Shown piece by piece: positions 24,039-33,648 of a stretch of 64,000 nucleotides of DNA. Each line of letters starts with the position of its first letter. The stretch's first letter is position 1. This DNA comes from Cryobacterium algoricola (GTDB taxonomy: Bacteria; Actinomycetota; Actinomycetes; Actinomycetales; Microbacteriaceae), in contig NZ_SOFG01000022.1 in NCBI RefSeq assembly GCF_004402485.1, forward strand, positions 1 through 64,000, in the 5' to 3' direction. The position numbers and the translations under genes are program-made. The notes beneath the pieces were generated by a model. That model saw nothing but the letters and a program-made list of their open reading frames with translations. It was not told the DNA's origin and did not search any database.

Positions 24039-26059
24039 TATCCGGCCTGCGGCGCCCAGGGACCGTACGGGTCTCCCGGCGCCTGGTTCCGGGTCCACCA
24101 TTTCGCCGTGTAGCGGATGCCGGCACTCGCCACGACATCACCGGCCACGAAGATCCTGCTCGGCGTCCACACCGCTGTGCCGTTCGACCCGGCCAGCGTC
24201 TCCTGCCACGAGCCATTCGGGTCGCCGGGTGTCTGGCCGGTCGTGGACCAGGTCGCCGTCCACAGCGATCCGGCGAACGTCACCCGGTCGCCGCCCCGAT
24301 AGCGAGATTCCGGCTCCCACACCGGGGAGTCCACCGGGGTGAGCGACAGGCCGTCGACGGTCACGGACCGGCCGGCGCCGGCACTGCCGGCCTCGATACT
24401 CACCGTCACCGTTCCCGCCGCGAGCCTGAGGTTCTCGAGCGCATGCCTCGACCAGCCTCCGGCTGTCTCGCCGAGGTCGAGCACGTAGTCCTCGCCCGCT
24501 GCGCCGGCGATCCTGACCCGCGCATGGTCGAGACCGTCGGTCGTGGTCGACGAGAGCGCGAACCCGTAGACCCCGGCCGGGACCGTGACCTGTTGCGATA
24601 CCGAACCGGAGAAGGCGCCGGCGCTGCCGAGGCGCAGGGCGAAGCGGGTCGCATTGCCGCCCGGGGAGGGGTTGGTCACGAACTGGCTCGTGGCCGATCC
24701 CGGATCGACCGTCGTGGTCCACCCGGTCACCTGGGTCACCGCGACGCGATCGGCGGCGAAGTCCGGATTGAGCACGTAGTTGTTGCCGCTGCCGACCGTC
24801 CATTCGCCGGTTGTCGCGTTGAGATTCCACTCGCTCAACGATTCGAAGTTGAGCCCGGCGGGTCCGGCGGAGAGCGGCAGCCACTGGTTGTAGCCGAGAC
24901 CGTTCCAGGCGAAGTCCGCCCACCGGTCGCCCGCGTAGATGACCGTGTCGCGGGTTGTGCCCTTGACCGTCACGAAGAACCCGGTCTGGGTCACGTGGCT
25001 GTAGTCCTTCTCGGTTCCGGGCAGGGTGTATTCGGCCGAGTACGCCCCCTGGATGTCCGCGGACGATGAGGAGATCACATGCGTCACCGATGAATTCCAG
25101 CCGTGGAGGTCCGAGGTGGCGATGTAGTAGCGGCCGTCGAGTTTGAACATGGCGTTGCCCTCGCGTCCGGCACCGACGTAGCCGACCTGCACTGCGGGCT
25201 CCACGCTGAGGGAGTCCGCGTCGGAGATCTTGCTGACGTAGGAGTACTTGCGGCCGTTGCGGCTCGAGAAGACCAGGTAGTCGGTTCCGTCGTCATCGGT
25301 GAATACGGTCTGGTCTCCCGTGCCCTGCACCGGCGTGTTCTGAATCTTCGTCTGGAGGTTCGCGTAGTGGAACGGGCCGGTCGGGGTGTCGCTCTCCAGG
25401 GAGAGCACGGCGGCATTGGTGTCGCGCACCGGGTCGAATGATGTCTCCATCTGAGTGAGGAGCACATACTTCCCGGTGTTCTCGTTGTAGACCACGCCGA
25501 GCCGGCCGAGCCACGACGCGTCGTTCAGGCTCGTCATGCGCGAGAAGTAGTTGGAGGAGACGTCCTGGGACGCCGGGATCGCTAGGGCGGTCTCGGGAGT
25601 GGCTACGTTGCCTTCGAAGGTCCAGTTCACGAGGTCGTGAGAGGAGTATGCGGTGATGGCGACGAACTTCACGTCCCTGGCCGTGTTGCCGTAGATCTTG
25701 GTCGGGTTGGTGAAGTAGCTTTCCGATCCGGTGTAACGCACCCCGTACCAGTAGTAGGTGTCACCGAAGCGGAAGACGCCGCCGCCCTGCGAGTAGATCG
25801 GGTTCCCGGCGGTGTCATACCAGAACCGGTCGTTGTGGATGGCGTTGAGGCCGCTCTCGGGAGCGGCGATCGGAGCAGCGCTGGTGGACAGTGCGGTGCT
25901 CGGCGTGGGGCCCGGCAAGGCTTCGGCAGCGGGTGACGCTGCCGCCGAGAGAGGCAGCAGGAGGCTCGCTGTGAGAGCGAGGATGGTGGGCCCGACCACT
26001 CGGATTATGTTCTTTCGTCGTGCAGATGACACGAATGAATCCCTTTCCCGTGACGACAT
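24038..26059 (-). CDS. Secreted GH43-like glycosidase with two CBM5/12-type modules
   Basis: A protein of about 670 residues. After a signal peptide (hydrophobic TILALTASLLLPLSAAASPA) comes a five-bladed propeller domain of GH43 type (about 70-395: FRFGDTYYWYGVRYTG, LGVVYNENTGKYVLL, FKLDGRYYIATSDLHGW). A beta-sandwich carbohydrate-binding-like domain (about 400-565) follows, then two tandem chitin-binding-type modules (about 572-615 and 625-673), each with WTATW/YTAKW and PGDPNGSW/PGDPYGPW aromatics. It probably trims arabinose, galactose or xylose side chains outside the cell. ATG 26059 has a weak ribosome site; GTG 26032, after AAAGGGA, is an equally good start. Confidence 0.85.
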   Translation of the reverse strand: MSSRERDSFVSSARRKNIIRVVGPTILALTASLLLPLSAAASPAAEALPGPTPSTALSTSAAPIAAPESGLNAIHNDRFWYDTAGNPIYSQGGGVFRFGDTYYWYGVRYTGSESYFTNPTKIYGNTARDVKFVAITAYSSHDLVNWTFEGNVATPETALAIPASQDVSSNYFSRMTSLNDASWLGRLGVVYNENTGKYVLLTQMETSFDPVRDTNAAVLSLESDTPTGPFHYANLQTKIQNTPVQGTGDQTVFTDDDGTDYLVFSSRNGRKYSYVSKISDADSLSVEPAVQVGYVGAGREGNAMFKLDGRYYIATSDLHGWNSSVTHVISSSSADIQGAYSAEYTLPGTEKDYSHVTQTGFFVTVKGTTRDTVIYAGDRWADFAWNGLGYNQWLPLSAGPAGLNFESLSEWNLNATTGEWTVGSGNNYVLNPDFAADRVAVTQVTGWTTTVDPGSATSQFVTNPSPGGNATRFALRLGSAGAFSGSVSQQVTVPAGVYGFALSSTTTDGLDHARVRIAGAAGEDYVLDLGETAGGWSRHALENLRLAAGTVTVSIEAGSAGAGRSVTVDGLSLTPVDSPVWEPESRYRGGDRVTFAGSLWTATWSTTGQTPGDPNGSWQETLAGSNGTAVWTPSRIFVAGDVVASAGIRYTAKWWTRNQAPGDPYGPWAPQAG

Positions 26060-26125
26060 TGTCCGGCCCCCGAAAAGGGGCGCTCTCTCTTTCTAGCGGC
26101 CGGCTCACCCGGAGCCCATGGCCGA

Positions 26126-27091
26126 TCAAGCCGTGGACATGGACGATCCGGCCCGGGCGGCCACGGTATGGAGCGACCACGCGGCCCGCCACGACTCCCC
26201 CGGTTGCAGGGTTGTGAGGCCGTCGCCGGAGTTCAGCGCGTCGGGTGGTGCGGTCATCGGCTCGATCGCGACCGCGCGTGCCGCACCGCCGGCGCGCTGG
26301 AACTCGTCGGCCGTGTACACCTGCACCCAGCCGAACCGGTCGTCGGTGCGGAGCTCCACCCCGGCCCCGTCCCGGCCGAGCAGCCGATGCCGGAAGCCCC
26401 CGTCCGGCGCGGGCGCGAGGTCGCCGTAACAGTGGTTCAGGTCGACCCCGGCGAGCGCGAGGCCGGCCGGGTCCTCCATAGTGCCCCGCACCGGTCGCCG
26501 GCCCACCGGGAGGAACCGGTCGTCCAGGTCGAGCGCGGTGCCGGCGTCGATGTGCAGCACGAGGTCGTCCGCGCCGGCGTCGCCCACGCGCAGGTAGGGG
26601 TGCGCGCCGAGGGCGAACGGCGCGGGTTCGCTGCCGAGGTTGTCGACGGCGTACTCGGTCCGAAGTCCGTCCGGAAGCAGGGTGTATGTGACCATCAGGC
26701 TGAGCGCGAAGGGGAACCCGGGGTCGGGACCCACCTCGATACCGAGCACGACGGTCCCCGGGGCTCGGGAGAGCAGCTCGAATTCCCGGTCGCGCACGAG
26801 GCCGTGGTTCGCAGTGGCGCGTTCGGGTTCGGTGATGACGAGCCGCTGCTCGACGCCTGCCCACGACCAGCGGCCGTCACGCACACGGTTCGGCCAGGGG
26901 AACAGGGTCGCGCCAGCGACGAAGGGTGCGCCGGCGCCGACCCGGGCTGCCTGCCCCGGCCCGTATGACTCGATGAGCGCACGACCGTTCACCTCGAGGC
27001 AGCGGAGTCCGGCGCCGACCGGGTCGATCGAGGCCGTGACCCCGTGCGCGTCGAGGGGGATCGCGCCGAGGCGTCTCTCGCCGGGGCTCAC
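26126..27091 (-). CDS. Aldose 1-epimerase family protein
   Basis: A 321-residue beta-sandwich enzyme of the galactose mutarotase superfamily. Catalytic-type residues are visible: NHGLVR (proton-donor His region), GAHPYLRVG (second His) and the late Glu in VAIEPMTAPPDALNSG. Members interconvert alpha and beta anomers of hexoses. Its GTG start overlaps the TGA of the GH35 gene (GTGA), so it is translationally coupled; converting beta-galactose released by GH35 for further metabolism is the natural role. Confidence 0.9.
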   Translation of the reverse strand: MSPGERRLGAIPLDAHGVTASIDPVGAGLRCLEVNGRALIESYGPGQAARVGAGAPFVAGATLFPWPNRVRDGRWSWAGVEQRLVITEPERATANHGLVRDREFELLSRAPGTVVLGIEVGPDPGFPFALSLMVTYTLLPDGLRTEYAVDNLGSEPAPFALGAHPYLRVGDAGADDLVLHIDAGTALDLDDRFLPVGRRPVRGTMEDPAGLALAGVDLNHCYGDLAPAPDGGFRHRLLGRDGAGVELRTDDRFGWVQVYTADEFQRAGGAARAVAIEPMTAPPDALNSGDGLTTLQPGESWRAAWSLHTVAARAGSSMSTA

Positions 27092-29382
27092 AGCGGATGG
27101 TGCCAGGTCGTCGTGCGGGTCAGGGTCACCGCGTCGAGGGCATGCAGCGCCCCCGATGTCGAGCGGCGCCGGTCCTCGGCGTCCGCCGGGACCCGCACGG
27201 GCGAGTCCCGATGGAGGGGCAGCACCCGGAGGGTGACGCTGGAGCCGGTGGCCCCGCCGATGGTGTCGAGGTCGATCTCCCAGGGAGTGCCGTCCCAGAA
27301 CCGGTCGGCGACCACGACGTCATCCACCAGGAGCTCTGCGACGTCGCCCGCCCAGTCGATCCGAAGTTCGCGGCGGCATCCGCTGGCCGGTTCGCCGAGG
27401 CCGACCAGCCGGTGCACGGAGGCGAAGTCGGCGACGTACTGTCCGCCGGGGGCCGAGGCGCGACCGTCGAACGTGCCGTAGCCGGCGAGCGGGGCGCCCG
27501 CCGCCCGGAGCGGGACGAGGGTGACCGACGCCGGACGGGTCGCACTCCCGACCGGGGTGAACGCGAGGTCGTGCCAGCCGTCGTTCCACCACTCGGTGAC
27601 CCGGGGCCGGGCGGATGCGCGCACGACCAGGTCGGCGCCATCCGTCCAGAGCGGGTCGGCACAGAGCACCAGCCGCCGTTGTTCCTCCTCGAGCACCCAG
27701 ACCCTGGCGGCGTCGAGCCGGCCGATCACGATGATCGTGACCGAGGCGTCGGGTTCCCCGATCGTCAGCCTCCCGCCGGCCTCCCCGTCAACCCGGTACA
27801 CCGTGACGCCGTCGTCGTGCTCGGTGCCGATCGCGATCTCCACGTCCCCTCCGGCATCCGCGACGAGGACGAGGGTCTCGGAGTCGAGCATCGTCAGCAC
27901 AGACCCGGTCGCCCAGTGCAGCCGCGCGCCGCCGATGTCGAGGCCGACGGGCCACCGTGCGATGGTGCCCGGAACGATGTCGAGCGGCTCGGAGCCGAGC
28001 TCGACGGTGCCACTTGCGAGTCGCACGGCCAGCCGGACGTTATGGAGCGTCGGCAGCGGGATGTGCGGTTGCGCCCAGTTCAGGAAAACGAACCCGCTGT
28101 CGCCGTCGGCACGGAGCGCCCAGCGGAGAGTCGCGGCATCGTCGACCCCGGTGGGCACGATCTCGGGCAGGCTCGACGGCATCCGGGCCAGCCGGTCGCC
28201 GAACGCCGCGAGGAACGCGTGCTGCTGACGGAGCAGGGCGTGGCTCGCGGAGAGTTGACCCGCCGCGCCGACGGCGGCGTGGAAGTCGTAGTCGTACACC
28301 GGCAGGTCGTTGGGGTATCCCGTCGCGTGGGATTCCTGGACCGGCTCGGGGCCCCGGGGGTTGAGGCCGCCCGCGTACATGTAGTAGCCCTGCCAGGCCG
28401 ACCCGCTGCCGACCTTGGCGTTCGCCACGGCCGCGATCGTCTCGCCCGTCGGCACGATGCGACGGTGGTACGTCGTCGCCATTCCGCCGCCGAGCTCGCA
28501 CGTCGCCGCGGGGAAGGACTCGTCGCGCGGGCGCGCCTGGACCTCGCCGATCGCGATCCCGCGCACGTCGGCGCCCACCCCGACGTCGTCCCAGTCGTGG
28601 GAGAAGAAGAAGTGCTGGCGGAAGGAGTCGTCCCAGCCCGCGTCGGCGTCCACCCAGAAGCCGTCGCCGTACCCCGAGTAGAGCGGGAGCACGTCCCCTG
28701 GCGGAAGCTCCGCGCCTCCCCACGCGGTCGCGGTATAGAGCGGGGCGGTGAGGCCGGCCTCCCGGGCCATCGCCTTGAGGGTGCTGAGGTGTCCAGGCCG
28801 GCCGTAGAGTTCGTTCTCCAGCTGGATGCCGATCACGGGGCTCGACGGCCCGCACAGGCCGGCGAGTTCGGTGCCGAGGCGCTCGAACCAGGGGCGGACG
28901 AGGTCGAGGTAGGCGGGGTCATCCGTGCGGTGCTCGACCGGGGCGGCCTGCACCCAGTCGGGGAAGCCGCCGTTGCGCACCTCGCCGTGCACCCAGGGGC
29001 CGATCCGGAGCACGACGGCGAGCCCGAGTTCGCCGCAGAGCCGCACGAACGCGGCCACGTCGAGGTCGCCGTCGAACCGCGCTTCGCCCTGAACGGGCTC
29101 GTGGTGCAGCCAGATCAGGTAGCTCGACACCACCGTGATTCCGCCGGAGCGCATCAGCAGCAAGCGTTCGCGCCAGCTCGCGCGCGGCACTCGGGAGTAG
29201 TGGATCTCGCCGGAGACGGGAATCCACGGCACGCCGTCGAGCAGGAGGTGACGTGAGGTCAGGCTGATCCGGTCGTGCGGGTCGACGGTCACGGTCATTC
29301 CCGGCCGCGTCTCTGCGCGCTGCCAGCCCTGGTTCACGGCGAGGAGTCTCTGGTCGGTCAGTCTCTGGTCGGGCACGGTCAT
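27088..29382 (-). CDS. GH35 beta-galactosidase
   Basis: A 764-residue cytoplasmic enzyme. The TIM barrel (about 25-350) shows GH35 landmarks: PVSGEIHYSRVPRASWRERL, the acid/base Glu in IGIQLENELYG (about 155-165) and a nucleophile-type Glu in CELGGGMATTYHRR. Beta-rich domains follow to the C-terminus. GH35 enzymes hydrolyse terminal beta-galactosides. No signal peptide, so it should act on imported oligosaccharides. ATG at 29382 overlaps the TGA of the DUF5107 gene (ATGA) and its own stop overlaps the epimerase start; the three genes are tightly coupled. Confidence 0.9.
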   Translation of the reverse strand: MTVPDQRLTDQRLLAVNQGWQRAETRPGMTVTVDPHDRISLTSRHLLLDGVPWIPVSGEIHYSRVPRASWRERLLLMRSGGITVVSSYLIWLHHEPVQGEARFDGDLDVAAFVRLCGELGLAVVLRIGPWVHGEVRNGGFPDWVQAAPVEHRTDDPAYLDLVRPWFERLGTELAGLCGPSSPVIGIQLENELYGRPGHLSTLKAMAREAGLTAPLYTATAWGGAELPPGDVLPLYSGYGDGFWVDADAGWDDSFRQHFFFSHDWDDVGVGADVRGIAIGEVQARPRDESFPAATCELGGGMATTYHRRIVPTGETIAAVANAKVGSGSAWQGYYMYAGGLNPRGPEPVQESHATGYPNDLPVYDYDFHAAVGAAGQLSASHALLRQQHAFLAAFGDRLARMPSSLPEIVPTGVDDAATLRWALRADGDSGFVFLNWAQPHIPLPTLHNVRLAVRLASGTVELGSEPLDIVPGTIARWPVGLDIGGARLHWATGSVLTMLDSETLVLVADAGGDVEIAIGTEHDDGVTVYRVDGEAGGRLTIGEPDASVTIIVIGRLDAARVWVLEEEQRRLVLCADPLWTDGADLVVRASARPRVTEWWNDGWHDLAFTPVGSATRPASVTLVPLRAAGAPLAGYGTFDGRASAPGGQYVADFASVHRLVGLGEPASGCRRELRIDWAGDVAELLVDDVVVADRFWDGTPWEIDLDTIGGATGSSVTLRVLPLHRDSPVRVPADAEDRRRSTSGALHALDAVTLTRTTTWHHPL

Positions 29383-32300
29383 GCGGTCTTCTCCTCGTCG
29401 AGTCGTGCTGCTGCCCCGCAGAGCACGCGGCCTCGTTCGGCGGCCTCGAGCAGGGCGGCGGCCGCCTGGCGCCGGCCGATCACGTCGTCGATGGAGAAGA
29501 GCAGCATCTGGGGCAGTGAGGTGGCGAAGTAGTCCGGTGCGGATGCCGCGACACCGAGGGCGTCTGCGGTCGCCTCGAGCGCGTCCCACGTCGTGTCCGC
29601 GTCCGCGCGTTCGCCGAGGCGCAGGTGCGCCACGCCGATCCAGTAGTCGTCGAGGCGGGCGGGTCGCGGGGCGACGGCGAGCGGGCCCCCCGCGGTGCGT
29701 GCCTGTTTCCAGCGCGCGCGTGCGACCGGCTCGTCGCCGGCGGCGCGGTGGGCGTCGCCGGCGGCGACGAGGCGCTCCGCGAGGGGACCGGCCGGGTGCC
29801 TTCCCTCTCCGAGGTTCCGCGGCGGCTCGATCCCAGCGTCGAGTAGGGCGGCGGCGGCCCGGGGGTCGCTCGTCACGAGCTGTGCTGCCACGGCGATGCT
29901 CGCCCGGTCGAATGCGGCGAGCACCTGGCCCTCACCGCCCTCGAATGGCTGGAATTCGCGCTGGGTGAGCAGCGCATCCGCTTCGGTGGTCCGGCCGGCG
30001 TCGAGCAACAGCTCGGCGTAGGCCAGGGCGAGGTCGTCGCGGGCGAGGAGGTCGGCGCCGCAGCTCTCGAGCACCGCGAGCCGGTCGAGGCTCGCGATGC
30101 CGCGCAGCCGGGCGAGCTGATCGCGTTCGAAGAGGAGCCGGGGAAGCGGCCCGGCAACGGCGACCGCACGGTCGAGGTGGCCGGCGGCCCTGTCAAGATC
30201 TCCCCCGGCATTGACGACGGCGATGGCGGTGTTCCGCAGCACCACCGCGTCGTCCGGCCCGGCGGCGACGGCGGATTCGAGCACGTCCCTCGCGTCTGCG
30301 CCGAGCCGGGCGCCCATCAGCCACGAGCCGAGCAGGCCGAGGGCGACGCCGTCTGCACTGCCGACCGACTCAGCGTGCCGGATGGCGTTCCGGAGCACGT
30401 CGGCGTCGTCCAGGCCCGCGGGGAAGGCGAGCGATCGGTCCACGACCCGCGCTCGGTCCCGCTCCACGGCGGCCTCTGCGCTGCGACCGAGGCCCTCCAG
30501 CAGCTGGGCGCGGAGGTAGTGGGCCACGGGGGCCGCATTTCCGAAGACGGATGCGCCCTCCTGCGCGGCCCGGGACGCCCACTGGAGTGCGGCATCCGTC
30601 TCGCCGACCCGGGCGAATTCGTAGGCGACCGTCAGGTAGGTGCGAGAGTCGACGACATCGAGGTCGCCGGCGATGGCGTTGAGGAACGGGTCGAGGGGAT
30701 CGGCGGCGCGCGCGTCCTCGAGGGCCGCAGCCGCGGCATCCGCCCGGCCGAGTCGGCGCAGGGCGAGCACGCGGAGCCCCTGGGCCGTGGTGTTGCGCGG
30801 GTCGGTGGCGACGGCGGCGGTCGCGTGCTCGAGGCCGGCCGCGATCTGGCCGCTCCTCAGCAGGGACCGGGCGGCGCCGAGTCCGCCGGCGAGGGCGTAT
30901 GCGCCGTCCCAGGTGGACTTCACGAAGTCGGCGGCGGCCTCGTCGTACCGCCCGAGGCGTTCGAGGCTGAGGCTGCGCCGGTAGAAGAGTTCTCCGGAGC
31001 GCGGATTGAGGTTGCGCCGGGTGATCCGGGCCGCCGCCACGTCGAGGCGGCGGAGGGAGAGCTCGTAGTCGCCGGCGGCGTGGGCGATTTCGGCGAGCGC
31101 GATGTTGGCCCGGGAGTCGGCGGGGTCGAGTTCGAGAACCCGCTCGAGGTACGGCGTGGCCGCGTGGGTGGGGTGGCGGTACTGGATGAGGTGTTGGGCG
31201 GTCAGCAGCAGTTCGTCGACGGAGTCGAGGTCGCCGGGGGCTGCGGGCGCCGTCGCGAGCCAGGGCTCACCGACGATCGGGGTGTGCCGGCGCCAGGCGA
31301 CCAATTCGGCGCTGTCGTGCAGGACGCGCACGACGAGTTCGTCGCGGCTGGCGCAGCCGGGAACATCGACGTGCACCTGGATCGGAAGGCCGGGACCGAC
31401 GGGGGCCGTGTGCTCCAGCAGCACAGCGTCGTCGCGTTCCACGCGCACGACCACGGTGACCTCCCGGGCGCTTGCCACGCCGATGCTCACCCGGCCGTCG
31501 TCGACGGTCACGCTCAGCGCGGCGGTGCGGCTGGCCTGGTCGGCCGCACCGATGTCCTGGATCGGATACCAGAACTGGGAGAACTCGCGGGTCTCCCCCG
31601 GTGCGAGGTAGCTGAAGTCGGGTTGGTTGTCGGTGAAAACCCCGGCCATGAGCTCGACGTACGGCCCGTCGGCGTCGGTCAGCTGGCGGTCCCAGGCGCG
31701 GCCGATGGAGCCGTCGCCCCAGGTCCACTGCTTCTTGCCTGGCGCGATGTCGTGTTCCGCCCAGTGCACGAAGCCGGCCCCGGCGCGGTGGTCGTAGCCG
31801 CCGAAGAATTCGTCGGCGGTGTCGGTGACCATATAGGAGGTCGGAACGGGGATGTTGGAGTACAGGTCGATCCGGTCGGCATCCGTGCGCTCCTCGGCCA
31901 GTGCCGGGTAGTCGACGCCGTAGTAGGGGCGGTCGGCGCGCGGGAAGCCGGTGATGGCGCGGCGGGCGTGGTCGGCGACGTAACGCACGTCGCTCGGGAA
32001 GAAGGACTGGTAATCCGCGTGCACGGCGGCCGCGACGTTGGCCCACCAGAGGAACGTCTGCTGCTCGTCGGTGCGGTTGAACAGGCGTGCCGTGACCTCG
32101 ACACTGGACTCGCTCGGGCGAAGCCTGACCCCGTGGGTGCCGCGCATCCGCTGCAGGGGGTCGAGGTCGCTGTGCCAGACCGTTACCGAACCGTCGTCGG
32201 AGCGCTCGATCGACGTTTCCACCGGCAGGTAGGTGCCCGGGCGGTGGTGCTGGGGCCAGTTGAATTCGACGCCGCCGGAGACCCAGGGGCCACCGAGACC

Positions 32301-32678
32301 GACGAGGGCGGGTTTGATCACGTTGTTGCGGTAGAAGAAGTCGTAGTCGCGGGTCTTGTCGTAGCCGATGTGGATGCGTCCGCCGAGTTCCGGAAGCAGC
32401 ATCAAGCGCACCCAGCGGTTCTCGATGTGGATGGCGTGCCAGGCCTTCACGACGGGCCGGCTCTCGATCCGGTCGACGAACGGCAGCGGGTATACCTTGC
32501 CGTCGGAGCCCTGGTAGACCCGGTGGTCGAAGAACATCGGGAACCGGTCGGGTGCGCCGGGCTCATAGGTGAGGATGTCGACGTCTTCCGCCCAGCAGGC
32601 CACGCCCCCGGCGTCGAGAATGGCTTGCTGGTCGGCGCGCGGCTTCGGCAGCTCGATGTGCGAAGGAAGGGAGTTCAT
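29379..32678 (-). CDS. DUF5107 / TPR-repeat protein of a sugar locus
   Basis: A 1099-residue protein. The N-terminal half (about 1-470) is a DUF5107-type domain related to galactose mutarotase-like sandwiches (RLMLLPELGGRIHIGYDKTR, GGVEFNWPQHHRPGTYLPV). The second half (about 480-1099) is a run of helical repeats with TPR consensus spacing (ALEIAHAAGDYELSLRRL-like, EAAADFVKSTWDGAYALAGG, LRVLALRRLGRADAAAAAL). Function is not established for the family; proximity to GH35 and a sugar importer suggests carbohydrate binding or processing. No signal peptide is seen. ATG 32678 follows a GAGG-containing leader; the gap to the permease is 76 bp. Confidence 0.85.
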   Translation of the reverse strand: MNSLPSHIELPKPRADQQAILDAGGVACWAEDVDILTYEPGAPDRFPMFFDHRVYQGSDGKVYPLPFVDRIESRPVVKAWHAIHIENRWVRLMLLPELGGRIHIGYDKTRDYDFFYRNNVIKPALVGLGGPWVSGGVEFNWPQHHRPGTYLPVETSIERSDDGSVTVWHSDLDPLQRMRGTHGVRLRPSESSVEVTARLFNRTDEQQTFLWWANVAAAVHADYQSFFPSDVRYVADHARRAITGFPRADRPYYGVDYPALAEERTDADRIDLYSNIPVPTSYMVTDTADEFFGGYDHRAGAGFVHWAEHDIAPGKKQWTWGDGSIGRAWDRQLTDADGPYVELMAGVFTDNQPDFSYLAPGETREFSQFWYPIQDIGAADQASRTAALSVTVDDGRVSIGVASAREVTVVVRVERDDAVLLEHTAPVGPGLPIQVHVDVPGCASRDELVVRVLHDSAELVAWRRHTPIVGEPWLATAPAAPGDLDSVDELLLTAQHLIQYRHPTHAATPYLERVLELDPADSRANIALAEIAHAAGDYELSLRRLDVAAARITRRNLNPRSGELFYRRSLSLERLGRYDEAAADFVKSTWDGAYALAGGLGAARSLLRSGQIAAGLEHATAAVATDPRNTTAQGLRVLALRRLGRADAAAAALEDARAADPLDPFLNAIAGDLDVVDSRTYLTVAYEFARVGETDAALQWASRAAQEGASVFGNAAPVAHYLRAQLLEGLGRSAEAAVERDRARVVDRSLAFPAGLDDADVLRNAIRHAESVGSADGVALGLLGSWLMGARLGADARDVLESAVAAGPDDAVVLRNTAIAVVNAGGDLDRAAGHLDRAVAVAGPLPRLLFERDQLARLRGIASLDRLAVLESCGADLLARDDLALAYAELLLDAGRTTEADALLTQREFQPFEGGEGQVLAAFDRASIAVAAQLVTSDPRAAAALLDAGIEPPRNLGEGRHPAGPLAERLVAAGDAHRAAGDEPVARARWKQARTAGGPLAVAPRPARLDDYWIGVAHLRLGERADADTTWDALEATADALGVAASAPDYFATSLPQMLLFSIDDVIGRRQAAAALLEAAERGRVLCGAAARLDEEKTA

Positions 32679-32754
32679 GGAGGTGAGCCTCGAGAGTGTT
32701 GAGTATGACGTGGAAGTATCGGCCGCCCGCGAGCGGCCCGGAGGGGGCGAGAGG

Positions 32755-33648
32755 CTACTTCACGCTGCCCGCGGAGAGCCCGGCCCGCCAGAAGCGTTGC
32801 AGGCTGAGGAAGGCGATCACGAGCGGGATGACCGACAGCAGCGAACCGGTGATGACCACGTTGTAGTTCGCCTCGCGGGTCTGGGTGTACCAGTTGAAGA
32901 TGCCGAGGGTGACCGGGTACAGCGATTGGTCGCTCAGCATGATCAGCGGCAGGAAGAAGTTGTTCCAGATGGACACGAAGCTGAACAGGAACACGGTGAC
33001 GAAGGCCGGCGACATCAGCCGCAGGGCGACGCTGAAGAAGATCCTGATCTCGGAGGCACCGTCGAGCCGGGCGGCCTCCAGTAACTCGTCCGGCATACTC
33101 GCGGCCGCGTAGATGCGGCCGAGGTAGACCGCGAAGGGGTTGACGATCGCGGGGATCAGCACCGCCCACACCGTGTTCACGAGGCCGATGCGGGAGAACA
33201 TCAGGTAGAGCGGCACGGTCAGCAGCGCACTCGGGATGAGCAGGCCGCCGAGGATGGCGCCGAAGATGACCCCACGTCCGCGGAAGTTGTACTTCGCGAG
33301 GGCGTAGCCGCAGGCGACACCGAGGAAGGTGGCGAGGAGTCCGCCGATTCCGGCGTAGAGGACCGAGTTGAGCAGCCACCGGCCGAAGAGCCCGTCCTGC
33401 TTGGTGAAGACGTCGACGATGTTATCGAACAGGCTGAAGCCGGAGAACCCGAAGCCGTTGGAACTGAACAGCGCGGTGTTGCTTTTCGTCGCGGAGACGA
33501 TGAGCCACCACACCGGGATCAGGAAGTAGACGGCGGCCAGGGTGAGCACGCCCATGGTGACCATCGCGGTCGACCGGCTGACCCGCAATTCGGCGGAGCC
33601 GTTCTGGAAGCGTTCGGTTTTCTGGGGTCTGGTGCGGGTGAGAGTCAC
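32755..33648 (-). CDS. Sugar ABC importer permease (MalG-like)
   Basis: A 297-residue permease with six helices and the EAA loop LLEAARLDGASEIRIFFSVALRL cut in its usual place (ELLEAARLDGASE near residue 195). The basic N-terminus (RTRPQKTERFQNGSAELRVS) is cytoplasmic. GTG at 33648 overlaps the TGA of the partner permease. It belongs to the CUT1 carbohydrate uptake family. No ATPase gene is in this operon, so a shared MsiK-type ATPase encoded elsewhere is expected, a known actinobacterial arrangement. Confidence 0.92.
   Translation of the reverse strand: MTLTRTRPQKTERFQNGSAELRVSRSTAMVTMGVLTLAAVYFLIPVWWLIVSATKSNTALFSSNGFGFSGFSLFDNIVDVFTKQDGLFGRWLLNSVLYAGIGGLLATFLGVACGYALAKYNFRGRGVIFGAILGGLLIPSALLTVPLYLMFSRIGLVNTVWAVLIPAIVNPFAVYLGRIYAAASMPDELLEAARLDGASEIRIFFSVALRLMSPAFVTVFLFSFVSIWNNFFLPLIMLSDQSLYPVTLGIFNWYTQTREANYNVVITGSLLSVIPLVIAFLSLQRFWRAGLSAGSVK

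Noticed and set aside
27097-32702. Two plus-strand frames of 719 and 841 codons
   Set aside because: Both are antisense to the GH35 and DUF5107 genes, which have clear catalytic or family motifs; the plus-strand products have no recognisable features.
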